From contig MU119239.1 of the NCBI GenBank assembly GCA_014904845.1, positions 186,001-250,000 of the forward strand: DNA of 64,000 nucleotides, written 5' to 3'. Of this stretch, positions 1-12,754 are shown piece after piece (the stretch's first letter is position 1; every line of letters begins with the position of its first letter). Source of the DNA: Acephala macrosclerotiorum (taxonomy: Eukaryota; Ascomycota; Leotiomycetes; Helotiales; Mollisiaceae). The position numbers were made by a program, and so were the translations under genes. Below the pieces are notes generated by a model, which worked only from the letters and a program-made list of their open reading frames with translations, was not told the DNA's origin and searched no databases.

Positions 1-3000
1 TAATTTATATACAATGAAATTCGTTTATTGTTTTACGAATTGTATTTACTTTTTTTATTATTATTAGTATAAAAATATTTATATTAAAATTTTTAAAATA
101 TACTTTAAATACTAATAAAATTAATACAAATTCGTTCGATTTTATTAAATTATTATAAGTTTTTATTATTATTTATAGTATTTATTTTTTTATAATATAT
201 TTTATTATTATTTTTAATATAATCATATAAACTCATTGTAATAAAATTATATATTATTTAATTTTTTTAATAAAATTATATATTTTTATTAAAAAATTTT
301 TAATTTTTATTATTACAATTTTTATTTATTATTTAAATTTTACGAATACAAAATTTTTTTTAGTATTATAAATTAAAATTTTTAATAATTTTAAATACGT
401 ATTAATTTAATATTTTTTAATTATATTCTATATAAATTACGTAAACATTTTTATAACGAATCGTATATTTTAAAATTTTATAATAAAGTTTACTAATTAT
501 AAAATCGCGTTATTATTTAAATATATAATATTAACGATTATCGAATAATTAAATTTATAATCGTTTATTAAAAAAAATTTGAATCGTTTTAACGATTTTA
601 TATTTATTTAATAATAATAACAAAATTTATTAATTTATTTCAATTATTAAAATATAAAATTTTTATATTTATTAATTGTCGTATTAATAAATATTCAAAT
701 TTTTTATATACGCGTCGTAGATTTATATTTATTAAATAATACTAAATAAAAACTTTTTTTAATTTTATTAATAGAATCTATAAATATTTTTATTTATATA
801 CGATTAATACGATTATATTATTATTACGTTTTTTTATGCGATTTTTTACGTTATTAAATTAAATTTTGAGTTTATTTATATTTTCTAGAGATAATAAAAA
901 TAATATATTATAAAATACGATATAAAAAATAACGTTTTTAATAAAAATATAAATTTTAATCGTATTTTCGATTTTTATATTATTTATTTCGAATTAAATT
1001 TATAAATCGATTTTTTGTAAAATTATAAATTGATTATATTTTGTAATTAATACAATAATTATATTTATATTTAATAATATATTTTAAAAAAATTTTACAA
1101 TATATTTATTAATAAACTAAAAAATTTCTTTTTAATTTAAATTATTTTTAATTGAACGAAATATATCGTTTTTAATTAATAAATATTGTATTTTTTAATT
1201 ATTCAATTTTGCGATTAATTTCTTAATATTAACGTATTTTACGACAAAAAAATTAATTTTTATAAACTTTTTATTACTCTTTTTTTTATTTCTCAAAATC
1301 GAAATTTTTTATATTCAAAACAAAAATATTAAAAATATTTATTTTATTCTCACTATTAAATTTTTTTACTTTTTTTTTATAAATTAAAAAAGTTTAATAA
1401 TTTATTATAAAAACGGATTTTTTATAACGAGAATAAATTTTATTTTTAAATTTCTCGTATATTTGTTATTTTTCGTTTAAAAAATATTTTATAAACTAAT
1501 AATTTATTTTTTTATAAATATAATACTTTTTTTTTCTCAAATAATTATTTCAATTATATTTATCGTATTTTTAATTTTTATAATCGTAATTATATTTACT
1601 TTAATCGCGTTTATTATTGTAATTTTTATTTATTTCGTATTTATTATATTTGTAATCAATAAAATAAATATTAGAATTTAATTACTTTATATTTTTTTTT
1701 TTTTTAATTGATTAAATAATATAATACAATTAATATTAAATTTTTTTTAACGTATTTTTAAAATTTGCAAAATATATATAATATTTTTTAATATTATTAT
1801 AAACTCGTAAAATACAATTTTTTATATTATTATTTTTGCGATTTTTTTTTCGATTATTTTCTTCGAATTTATTATAATTTATTAAATAATAATTCGAAAT
1901 TTTCAATTAATTTTTTTATAAAATTCTTTTTAATAATATTTTATAAAGTAATTTCTTTTTATTTTTTTAGTATATTATTAAAATATATAAAATCTCGAAT
2001 TTGATTTTTATATATTTAACGATTTTCTCAAACGAATAATTATTATTAAAAATATTATTTAAATAAAAATTTCGTATTTATTTTTTCAATATAATTAAAA
2101 ACGTTTTTTCGTATATATTTTACGTAATATTTATATTATTGTAATAAACTCGAAATAATTTTAATTTTTTATCGAAAAAATCGTAAATTATTTTTTTATA
2201 TTTATTATTATTATTAAAATAAAATTTCTTTAAATTATCAAATTTTTTAATTATTTGATTTTTTAAATTTCATTTTTTTATTTTTATTCGAAATTTTAAA
2301 TTTCTTTTTTTTATATCGTACGACTAATATTCATCGTAGATTTCTTATTACGAATAATTAATTTTTTGAAATTTATAATCGTTTTATTACATATTAAAAA
2401 ATTAAAAAATTTATTATTATAATAAATTTGATTTTAATAAATTTCTTTATTTTCATTATAAATAATATTGTATTTATTTAAAAATTTACTCGTAATATTA
2501 TTTTTTTATTATTATTTTTCGAATAAATATTTTTTTTTCAAATATTAATATTTTAAATCGATTTATTTTATAATAAATCGTAATATCGCGTTTATTTTTT
2601 ATTTCGATAAAATTTTCAACGATATTTTCGAGTTTTTAAAATAACGATTTCGAGAATACATATATTTTATTTCTATTTTAAAATATTTTTTATCATAGTT
2701 TTTAATTTGTATTTAAAATTTTAAAAATTATTTTCTCGTTTTTTCAAATTAATACTTTTTAAAAATTTTGTAAATTTAATTATCGAATAATAAGTATTTT
2801 TTGTTTAAATTTTTATTGTATATTTAATTCAAATTATAATTTCTATAGTTTATTTGAAACAATCGAATTTGATTGTAATTAATTCTTTAAATTAAATCGA
2901 AAATTAAATTTTTTTTTTTTTATTTATTATTATATTTTCGTATTTAATTAAATTATATATTATTATTATTTTTAAATAAAAATTTCAATTTGTTTATTTG

Positions 3001-4260
3001 ATTTTTTACGTAATATATAAATACTATTTTCTTTGAAATAATTCTTTAAACAAATAATATTATCGTCGATAATTATTTTAAAATGTATTTTTTTTTAATT
3101 TTTAAAATTGTTTATATAAAAATTTTATAAAATAATATTTTTATATTCGAATTTGTATAAAATAAATTTATTTAAATTTAATTTTTTAAAATCGATTTGT
3201 TTTTTATATTCGTTTTTATTGTAATAAAAAATTTTTTTTTATTATATATTTATTTAAATTAATTTTGTTTAAAATAAAAAAAATTGAAATAAATATTCGT
3301 AATTTCTCGTATTTATTATTAAATAATAAAAAAATATTTAAAGAAAATAAATCGTTTTTCGAATAAATTTTATTTTTATTTTAAATATTAATTTTTATTA
3401 TTTTAAAATATTAATTTGTATTTAATAAATTTATTTATTTTAATATAAATTTATTTATTTGTATATAAAATAAAAATAAAAATTTAAATTAATCGTAATT
3501 TAAATACGTTTCAAATAATATAAAAATTCGTTATTTTTAAAAAAAAATATAACGTATAGTATTTTTTGTTATTTTAATCGTCGATTTAAAAAAAAAAAAA
3601 AATTTTATAATCGATTTTTTTATTGTACGTAATAAATACAAATTAAAAAAAACGCAATTAAAATTTCAATAATTGTTTTTTCAAATTTTTAGTATTATAC
3701 GCAAAAATTTTTAAATATCGAAAAAAATATAAAACGTAAAATTTTTAAATATTGAAAAAATTGTATTTTTTTTATATAGAATTTTTTTAATATTTTTTTG
3801 TAAAAAATTTTAAATATCGAAAAAAAATTAAATACACATTTTTAAGTTTTGAAAAAATATATATTTTTTTACGTAAAAGTTTTTTTTAATTTAAATTTTA
3901 TTATTTTATACTCAATTAATAAAATTAAATACTAATTAATATTAATAATATTAAAATACTCGAATATATTAATATATTACATTTAATTATCGTAGTTTTT
4001 ACGTATTAAATATAAAAATTGTTAATTGTTTAAAGAACTAAGCCTAAAATTGAAAGTATTGATATATTTTCAAATTTTACATTAGTTTTTTTTTCGCTAA
4101 AGTACGTAATAAACACGTACATATATCTCGATATAATAATAATTAATTTAATATATTTATACAATTAAAAAAAAGTATGCGATCGATAAATATTATTACG
4201 TTATTAATTAATTAATATTTTTTAGACTTTTTAATAGTAAATTTTGGTATAGTAGTTTTC
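1..4260. repeat. AT-rich, RIP-like degenerate block
   Basis: This block is almost pure A/T and has no ORF of 60 codons in any frame. In a hand count of 541-1020 there are 26 C and 29 G in 480 bases (about 11% GC), and 19 of the 26 C are in CpG, where about 1.6 would be expected from base frequencies. The block ends sharply between about 4230 and 4290, where ordinary fungal sequence begins. RIP of repeated DNA is the usual cause of such isochores in ascomycetes. The original element, perhaps a transposon, can no longer be recognised. The left end lies outside the window. Calling it RIP is inference; the composition is directly seen. Confidence 0.85.
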
Positions 4261-4598
4261 AAAAGTTCGTAGTAAGTATAGTGTAAGTAGGGGCCCCGGT
4301 ATCCCCAGTCAACGCCACGCGAGGATTTCTCCCAAGCTTAAATCCCTAATTTTTTAACCCGCTCGCTCAACTACAAATTCTGGGAGATACAATTGTTAAC
4401 AGTCAACGAATTGCATACTGCTTTCGTTCAATCATCATCAAGGATTACGGCAGGTGATTCTCAGAGACGAAGGATTCTGATGCTTGTCCCGCTAGCAGAG
4501 TAAGCGGTGTGTTTCAAGGCTTTCTTCTACTTTTCTACGAGTAACCACCCCAAGAATGATTCTACAGCGCAGCGACTCACTCTCACAACAAGACGGCA

Positions 4599-6846
4599 AT
4601 GGAGCTTTGCAACTTATGTCAGAAATTCGATATTCGGGAGCTACTGCTTCAGTCCGCCGCGCAGAAGCCTGATGCGACAGGAATGACAGATCGTAATCAT
4701 GTTGACGCCAACGATTTTCGAGCAGCGATGCCGACATTCTACAAGCATCATGAGGGTGTCATCGCTCTCAAAAGATCTACTGAACAGGGCTGCAAATTGT
4801 GCAACCTGCTTTGGCGCACGTGGATCAAGACATTGAACAAGGACGACCCCACCGAAGAGTTTCTAGAAAAGTATTTTCAAGGACAGCTTTACATTGGATG
4901 TAGTAGCTGGACGACATCGAGACAAGGCTTCCCTTATGTTACATTCTCTCAGCAAGGATCCACGGGTAGCAGTCGGACTTTGTGTTCGTTCGAGGCATTT
5001 GCTGATCGAGGTATGACAAATCAAACCCATCTTCTCAGCTCATCATTCACGTATTGCAGATGATGTCCCGGTTGGTGGGAAGGATCTTCTTGGAAGAGCT
5101 GTGTATTCCGATTCGTCTCAGGAGGGATGCGCATCAGTAGCGGCTGAATGGCTCAAGACGTGCTTTAGTAAACACAAAGAGTGCATCCCCCTCTTTGAGA
5201 ATGCACGCCCACTGCCAACGCGAGTGATCGATGTCGGCAACGAGGATTGTCATCCTAGACTCATCGAAAGCGGCGGGAGGACTGAGCCCTGGATTGCTCT
5301 CAGCTACTGCTGGGGAGGAGAGTCGAAATTCATTTTCAACGACGAGACAATGCACGATCTGAAGAATGGCATTCTCCTCAATGACTGGCCAGCCACTCTT
5401 CGAGATGCGGTCATAATTACTCGGGCTCTCGGAGTGAAGTACATCTGGATAGATGCTTTGTGTATCAAGCAAGACGACGCAGAGGACTGGGCGAGAGAAG
5501 CTGCGAAGATGCAAGATGTCTACAGTGGTGCACTCCTCAGTGTTATAGCAGCCAATTCTCCTTCAACTCACAGTGGTATCTTCGCGCGTCGAGAAGTGGG
5601 CGATAGAGCTACACTAGAGTGGAGGGGCTCTGGGTTGACAAGCAAAGTACATTTGCGCCCCGGTTCCGAGTTGTGGGATCATGCACTGTCGTCATCCACA
5701 CTGATGACCAGGGGGTGGTGCTTGCAAGAAGGACTATTGGCTCCGCGAACACTTTCGTATGGAGCACAGCAGATGATCTGGGAATGTCCTTGCTACCAAG
5801 CTGACGAAGGCGGGAGAATCACCCAAGCAACTGAGGACTATCGTTCCAAAGGCTTTATGCAAACCCTCATCCGAATGCAAAACACGAAAGTCGTCAAGCC
5901 TCAAAGTTCTTTGCTTGGGAAGCTCGAGAAGTTCAGTCTGCGAGCCAGCAAACCTGAGAGATGGTGGAAATCGTATGCCGTTGCCGATCCGTACGATAAG
6001 TGGAACGATATCGCTGAGCAGTTCATGCGTCGCTCTCTCACGAAAGACTTCGATGCACTGCCAGCACTGTCTGGTCTGGCTAGAGTCTTTCAGCACGTAC
6101 TCGAAGATGAGTATTGTGCTGGACTGTGGAAGAAAGATATTCTGAGCACTCTGATGTGGAATCGGTCTCCCCGATATCCCGCTGATTTGAAGACTCGCTT
6201 TGATCTAGCTCGGCCTTCGGGATACCTCGCCCCTTCGTGGAGTTGGGCAAGCATCTTGGGCAAGGAGTCGAGTATGGGCAATATTTGGCAAGCACGGGAT
6301 GCCCTGAAATTGTCTGCGAGCAGTATCCCGAAGATTGTCAGCTTGAAGACAGTTCCTAAAGGTGATGATCCATTCGGCCAAGTCGTCGGTGGAGAATTGG
6401 TGCTGTACACACGGTTTGGCAAGATAGACCAGCTGCCTCCAGTCTACTCGCCGGAACACGAATTCCACGACGAGACGCCAAAGTCAATCACATCTCCATT
6501 TCAGGAACTGGTTTACACGAATATGCGAGTCGTGGACAGCATGATCTACGAATGGTTCCAGAAACATCAACCCTGCGCAAACCAAGAGTATGGAGCGATA
6601 GAACTAGTGCGTTGGGACAAGTCGCCGGGAAGTCTTGTTCCTGGCATCGATTTTCTGTTGGTGGAATCGACAGGGGACAAGAAAGGAGAATATCGTCGGA
6701 TTGCACAACTTGGTCTGAGGAAGAAACGAGTTCCGGATGAAGAAGCTGTCGGTGCCGATTTATTCAGAGGAATTCGCTTGGAGAATAATGCGTATGATGA
6801 AGTTATCAAGGCGAAATGGGAAAAAAGGACCGTCACGCTCGTTTAA
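4599..6846 (+). CDS. HET-domain protein (HET-1 of this window)
   Basis: Two exons, 4599-5010 and 5060-6846, joined by a 49-nt GTATGA...GCAG intron, encode 732 residues; the splice restores one continuous frame. The HET domain (PF06985) starts near residue 214 with LSYCWGG, followed by YIWIDALCIKQDD and by the MTRGWCLQE...WEC block near residues 352-380. Cysteine pairs in the N-terminus (CNLC, CKLC) are common in this HET subfamily. HET proteins act in heterokaryon incompatibility and programmed cell death after non-self recognition; the role of this copy is inferred. The start is the first ATG before the CNLC motif. The gene begins about 340 bp from the AT-rich block yet is not itself AT-biased and has no internal stops. 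Confidence 0.9.
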
Positions 6847-7273
6847 GGCACGAAATGTTCTTGATTGACTATTCACGCTTGCTACCGAATCGCATGGCTT
6901 TCGAAAGGCTCTCTCCATCTCTCAAACCTGTTCGGAAACTTGATTGTATTCCTCACTAGATCTAAGGTTTTAGCAGCCCCAGCATAGTTTTAGATCAAGG
7001 GCGGGAACCTCAATTCATCCCTCTGAGGCAATGAGCCATCTGCCCCTTTTGACTTTCCAAATCAGAGTGATAGCCCTGTTTATGCAAATTCGATTGACGT
7101 AATGGGACTCAACTTCAATTTGCTGGACAGCATAGTTAAGGACCTGAGGACCTCGTGCGTCCACACCGTCCTTCAAGCTCAAGTTCTCGCCATTCTGGCA
7201 AGGCCAACATGTGGCTGCCGCCAGTGTGGCTGCCATGCCAACCACGTTGCTGATGTCTCTTTGAGAACGGCAG
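6847..7273. other. Intergenic, 427 bp
   Basis: This stretch holds the 3' flank of the first HET gene and the tail of the 2EXR pseudogene. I see no gene, repeat or RNA structure in it. Confidence 0.5.
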
Positions 7274-8533
7274 CTATGATAGATATTGAAGACGTGCCTC
7301 CTGGTGCACACTATTTGCCCCGCGCTCATGCACCCGATTTCGATACTGCCACATACGATTTCCGCACTCGATGATGCCCTCCACCTTACAAAACGGACAT
7401 TCTACAGAAATATAATGTTGTGCCGCGTCAGCACTGCTTTCAAGTACCTGCAGTCCCTGTCCGCCTTCATCCTTCCATTTCATGTAGAATAACTCCTCAT
7501 GAGCCAAATCGTAATCGCAGTCACCACATGGGCCACCTCCAGCTTCTGGAATCTTGCCTACAATAGCGTTAATCCCTGCTTAGATTTCGCGCAGCCGAAC
7601 AGATTCGCGGTCCCAAACGAAAATACTAATCTCAAGCTCCAAAACATTGCGCTCTTTCAAAACGTCCTTTAATGCCGAAAAGGAGGAACCCCACGGGTGG
7701 ACATTGTAAAGATTAGGTCCTTGTTCGTCCGGATGTAAAAATCTGGGGAAAATAAAAACTTCTTTGATATGAATCATGAATTTTTCAATTGTTAACAGCA
7801 TGCCGTGCACTTGAGCCAATGCTTGTAGGGCCACGATAAGGGAGTTGAGCTGGAGGCAGCGACTTCTAGACTCCAAAGCTGCTGTTATAGTATCCTATTG
7901 AATAGAAAAGACTCGATCCTGGGACTCCGGCGTTAAGTTGAGGACGTTTGACTTACACAAGGCAGAACATTACTTTCCTACAGAACTTCATATCCCACTC
8001 TACAACATCTGTATCAAAGCTTGGAAAGTGGATGTCTTCAACGTCTCTAATTTCTGCGAGTTGCCATTCTGCACGAGTAGCCTCGAAACGCTCAGACCCG
8101 GCAAGTTTACATGCTTGCATGATTCGGTCGTCAAACCAGGAAGAAGACTATGCCGCGGCCAGCTTTCCAGGATACAAGATCAAATCAGACATTCCAATCC
8201 GAATAGTTGCGAACTCCTTCCTCAAGATCTTATTTATCATCAGGGCCTTTTCAAAGTTTGACATTGAACGTTCATCATGTCCCGAGATGCGAAAGAACTC
8301 TCGGAAGCTGTGACCCGTGTAGATGATTTCCATAGAGTCGGGGAATTGTCCGAAGGATGAGAAAGAAGGTCCTCGATGATGCAAGTATGAATCATGTTTC
8401 TGATTTCCGGTGGAAGGCGAGCGAAGGGAAAAATCGGTCGATCGATATTATAAGGTTTGATCGCAATGCCATCGACGTTAGTAGAAGACTGCCGCCAGGA
8501 CATCTCAGGGGTTGAGAATTTGCTTGGCGCCAT
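7274..8533 (-). pseudogene. 2EXR-family pseudogene
   Basis: Read on the minus strand from an ATG at 8533, the start resembles a 2EXR domain (FPFARLPPEIRNMI). Fragments then align in order with the intact gene at 9024-10291: ALMINKILRKEFATIRIG against ALWINEKLYNEFVSLRIA, then a LKDVL...LELEISIF block against LRSLL...LRTFEIRV, then a GGGPCGDC zinc-like block against GGCPKC. The copy is broken by a frameshift at about 8340-8385, a TAG at 8150-8148 and a TAA at 7582-7580. The TAA lies where the intact gene has a CAA glutamine codon, so one C-to-T change explains it. A 64-nt intron (7958-7895) is still visible. The order of blocks and the paired stops make decay far likelier than mis-splicing. Confidence 0.75.
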
Positions 8534-9023
8534 AATATAGGGCGGAGGAAACGAACAGTGCAAAAGCTTGAAGCAATACAAATGCAACTTGACAAGGAAA
8601 GTAAATTGGATGCTGAGAATAAAATTTCACTCCGAGCTGCTTGAATTCTTGTGGCTGTTAGCTGGCGGCTATCTGTGGGTAGAGTTTGGTAGCGAAATCG
8701 GTTCCCCTTTTCAAGATTCGCTTGCTGCGAACACGTGACCCACTTTTACAAGGCTCCGTTGGGTTTGAGCTGTTCCATTCGTACTCCTCTCCAAAATTGC
8801 TATAATGACTACTATTGTTAAAGCTAGGATATGCAGCACTGCTGTCAGAATTTGGGTCTAGAAACTTCCTTTCCAATGTTCTCCCAGTTTTTCTCGACTA
8901 TAAACTTCTCTTCGGCGCACCTTTAAATCCTGGACTTCTGTGCAATCTATTATATGGATCACACAGCCCGCTTCCTCTCCTGCCCACACCGGAGATACTT
9001 CGAAATCTCACAAAATTTTCGAA
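8534..9023. other. Divergent intergenic region of the 2EXR pair
   Basis: 490 bp lie between the start codons of the 2EXR pseudogene and its intact head-to-head relative. It presumably contains both promoters; no specific motif is convincing. Confidence 0.5.
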
Positions 9024-10291
9024 ATGGTGCGCCAGGGCCGAAAACGGAAAATATCCCGCTCTAATGTCGCTGCCAAAGAGACTTCTTCGAAGCGCAACCG
9101 CAACGACGAGTGGCAGGATCCGATCGCATCCAACTCAAAAACAACTGTTCTTTCATTTCATCGATTTTGCGATCTTCCCCCAGAAATTAGAAACATTATA
9201 TTTGACCTCATACTCGATGAGCATTTCGCCAGAGTAAGGAGAAATGGGAATCCGATTCATTGGACATTCCCCTGCAACGCAATACCATATGTAGTTTGCA
9301 AACACGCTCTCGTTGAGAGGAACAGGGAGATCCGAGGCCTGGAAGACGAGATGCTACCTGACATGGAGAGTGCCTTGTGGATTAATGAGAAACTGTACAA
9401 CGAGTTTGTCAGTCTCAGGATTGCTCGGTCCGAGCTGTGGCTCATTCCTGCCCTTATAAAAGAATACGATAGCCACCATGGACATTATTACTCCTACGAC
9501 TGGACTAAACTTCGGATTTCCGAGCTTGATAAGAAGTATTTGGAGCATATTTGCTTTTCAATTTGGTAAGATACTCTTTCATAATTTTTGTTCAACGTGC
9601 TAACAAAGCCAGCTCGACTAATGATGATTATCCTGCTGTCCCAAATTTGACTTATCAGGCGAGATTGTTCGCTGTTGGCAAGGCATTGTTTAAGTTGGCA
9701 TCAGACAAGACTTTGCCAAATATTTCAAGGGTCGCGATCGTCCTTGCAAATCAGTTCTTTATAGATCACACAGCACCCGGAGTATCTTGGGTTTTTGCTC
9801 GGCGTTATTATCTGGGGAAATTAATCGGAGGTCTTCGAAGTTTGCTCGGGTCTGCCACGCTTCGTACATTCGAGATACGCGTAGGGGCAATAGGAAGATA
9901 CACAGAAAGGACCATAGAGATTCAACAAAGGATCAGCAAACTGCTAGGTCAAACTGTAGAGCTCGAAGAAAGAGGTGGATGTCCGAAATGTCAAAGAAAC
10001 GAAGTGATGAGCGACGCAAGAACTGCCTATGAACTTTCAATGATTTGGAGGTCCAAAAAGACAGGATGTCTCACAGTACAAGATTCAGATGAAGGCGTCG
10101 AAGTTCGACATATCCAGCCTTGCCAAAATTCGGGATGTGGGCATCCGATGGAGTTTGTGCCGATGGATGGCTGGATAGAAAGCGAGGATGGCTTTGACGA
10201 GGTAGGCTTGGACGAGGAACACAACTTTCATACAACTATAGAAGGCTGTATTGGTTGGAATACTTATAAAGGTGGCTGGTATATGCATTGA
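9024..10291 (+). CDS. 2EXR-family F-box-like protein
   Basis: Exons 9024-9565 and 9613-10291, joined by a 47-nt GTAAGA...CCAG intron with a GCTAAC branch point, give 406 residues. After a basic N-terminus (MVRQGRKRKISR) comes FHRFCDLPPEIRNIIFDLIL, the hallmark of the fungal 2EXR family (PF20150), an F-box-like module of unknown function that is very expanded in ascomycetes. The C-terminal third has two cysteine pairs (CPKC and a QNSGCGH block) that might bind a metal. ATG 9024 is chosen because the reading frame upstream of it has only a non-ATG entry. The neighbouring minus-strand copy is a pseudogene of the same family. Function is unknown; an adaptor role in protein turnover is only a family-level guess. 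Confidence 0.8.
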
Positions 10292-10591
10292 AAGGAAAAG
10301 ACAGGTGTGTGGGCTACGGAATTGAGTAGAAATGTACTGCGAAATTGTCTCGGGGCTGCTACTATCGACCCACAAGAGAGGAGTCTACGTTTTCTGTATC
10401 TGGGCTTTGGACGTCCCTTCACAGAGATGCAATCCGACTTAAGTTTTAAGTTATTATATAGTGTAATAGTATTTCAAATAAGAGAGAGTTTGAGTTTAAA
10501 AATTGGAGTCCAAACCTCTCGATTAATTTTCCCTGCGTCCTGCTGCATCCATTATGCTGCTTCCCAAACCCAGTCTTTCGCCATTTTTTTC

Positions 10592-12754
10592 TTATACAAT
10601 TGTAAAGTCATACTTGTTTACTCCATCGAACTCCTCATACTCCAACCAACTCTCTTGTCTGATCCCCACGAATTCTTTTGGCCACTCCAGAGTGAAAGCC
10701 CTGTCGAGAGCAAGATTGATATATGTAAACCTACTGAATTCACCCTTCATCTTCCCAGTAGGCTGAAGCAACAGTCCGGTAACCCTAGTCACCTCCTCCT
10801 TCGATGAAACATACCCATGCCAAATTGGTAAAAAATGTAGCTTGAATTCCGTCGTCCCATTTGCAATAGCAACAGGCGGTGGACTATCGACAATGGTCCT
10901 CTTGCTGTCATACCACTGATTACTGACATCAGACCATTGACCGTCCATGAAGAGTTGGCTGATTCGACCTTCTGGATCGTGCTTGTATATGACCGTAATC
11001 AAGAATGCGGACATTCGTAACGAAGCTGATACAATTTCTCCAGTTGGGTCATTGCTAGCGAGTACAGTTGAAGCTTGGAAATCTCTGTCTTTGACAAGTT
11101 CAATACCTGGAAAAGGTTCTTGGGAGTTGAGAAATACACGCTCTTTAACACTCGCCCAAGACCAAGAAGGTGCTCTGTATGAAGCGGACAAAGCATAAGG
11201 ACGTCGGGAACGCCAGACACGCCACAATAATCCAACAGGCAGGTGCGACTTCCACATACCTGCAAGATACTGGTCATCTGAGATCTCTTGTATCCGTTTC
11301 GCGATTCCAGAGATGGCGATCAGCTTGTCGGTTTCGACCGTGAGACCGTAACCTGAGTAGTTGTGCACTAAGTCACACCAAACAGTGTATACTTTCTCAC
11401 GACGATCATTTGCAGACATATCCTCCCATTCCATATCATCTCTTTTTGCCACTATACCATCGCTAGCTATATCAGAAGGAACGCCGTTCTTGTACATCTC
11501 AGAAGCGATGATTTCGCGGCACTCCCAAAAGACTTGCTGCGCTCCGAAGTGGATGAAGCGTGCAGATAGATAGTGCTCTTGAGTTACCCATGCCCGCTGT
11601 AACAACGGGGAGTCGAGAAGAAAATGGTTTCTGAAGACAAATCTATCGAAGATGTGATACTTGGTGTTGGGAAAGTCGTTCCAGGAGGAAGCGATTTCTG
11701 TGCGTTGGAGGACGTGCTGGTTTCTGGGTCGGAAGAAACCTTGATCTGGTGATGAGGATGCGGTTGCTGCGATGTTGCAGAGAGCATTCGAGTAGACTTG
11801 CCCCATTCTGGAATGAATTTGTTAGTGATGTGTACTTGTTCTTTTGATCTCACGTCTATTACCCAGACTGCCACAAGCAACGAATAAGATTTTGGCATAC
11901 CGTTCAGCCTCAATCACCCAATCCTCCTTTGAATCTTGAAAGATGCAAAGCGAATCAATCCATATGAAGCTTACACCAAGTGATCGAGTCACATTGATGG
12001 CATCTTGAAACGTTCGAGGAAGTGCCTCGGCAGGCAGTCCTTCCGCAAGTGATGGGTATGTCAGCGAAGTTAGTCGAATGAGTTCTTTTCGTCCCCAGCA
12101 ATGACTCAGGGTTATGTAGGTGCTGAAATCTTCATCGTCTGCTTTTGAATGATTGAAGAGTGTTATGTGGTTCTTGGTAGGATGGTCAAGCTTGAGTAGC
12201 CGAGTTGGGCACCAGGAGCGATTGCGAGCTCTCCTTGTCCCACAAAGAACGTGGTTTTGAAGGCACTTGTGAAGGGAGATGCGCGCGAATTCAATTGTCT
12301 CTGTTGAATCGGTACTATTGGATGAGACTTCATAATTAGTCAACAATTCACTGCGTTCTGAAGGAAGTTAGCGAAGAAGTAGGGGGAGAAAAGGTGGCTC
12401 ACCACTGGCTGGGGTACACAAAAAGTGATACGGGAGCCCAGAATATTTGGCAGCAGAAAGTTCAAACATTATTCCAACGCGGTAATCATCATCGCCATAT
12501 GGCTCAAGGCTGTATTTCGTTCGAAAAGAAGTATCTGTTAGTGTTCCTTTAACATTGCCGCTTTCGAGGGTCGTTTGGTCCCTTGACATCCATTGATCTC
12601 GCAAACGCCAGCATATGAAGCAATTCTCACTTGCAGATTTTTGGAAACCATTTTCTGTGTCGTGATGCATTCTGGTGTCAGAGATGATTGTATCAGGGGT
12701 TGCATCTTGCCAGAATGATCCCGTGAAGATTGCCCGACATCTATGGCACAGCAT
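10592..12754 (-). CDS. HET-domain protein (HET-2 of this window)
   Basis: Three exons on the minus strand (12754-12403, 12357-11901, 11807-10592) with introns of 45 and 93 nt give 674 residues in one frame. The N-terminus has a CHRC pair and CFIC, resembling the first HET gene. The HET domain begins near residue 197 (YITLSHCWG), continues through FIWIDSLCIFQDSKEDW, and the third exon adds MGQVYSNALCNIAATASSS and an RAWVTQEH...FWEC block, all typical of PF06985. The second intron falls between the DSKEDW and VYSNA motifs and is needed to join them. Likely role: trigger of incompatibility-type cell death, inferred from the family. The opposite orientation and sequence divergence argue against a very recent duplication of HET-1. 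Confidence 0.88.

Noticed and set aside
1..4260. Mitochondrial origin of the AT-rich block
   Set aside because: No rRNA, tRNA or long mitochondrial ORF is seen, and the strong CpG bias with decay fits RIP-type nuclear DNA better.
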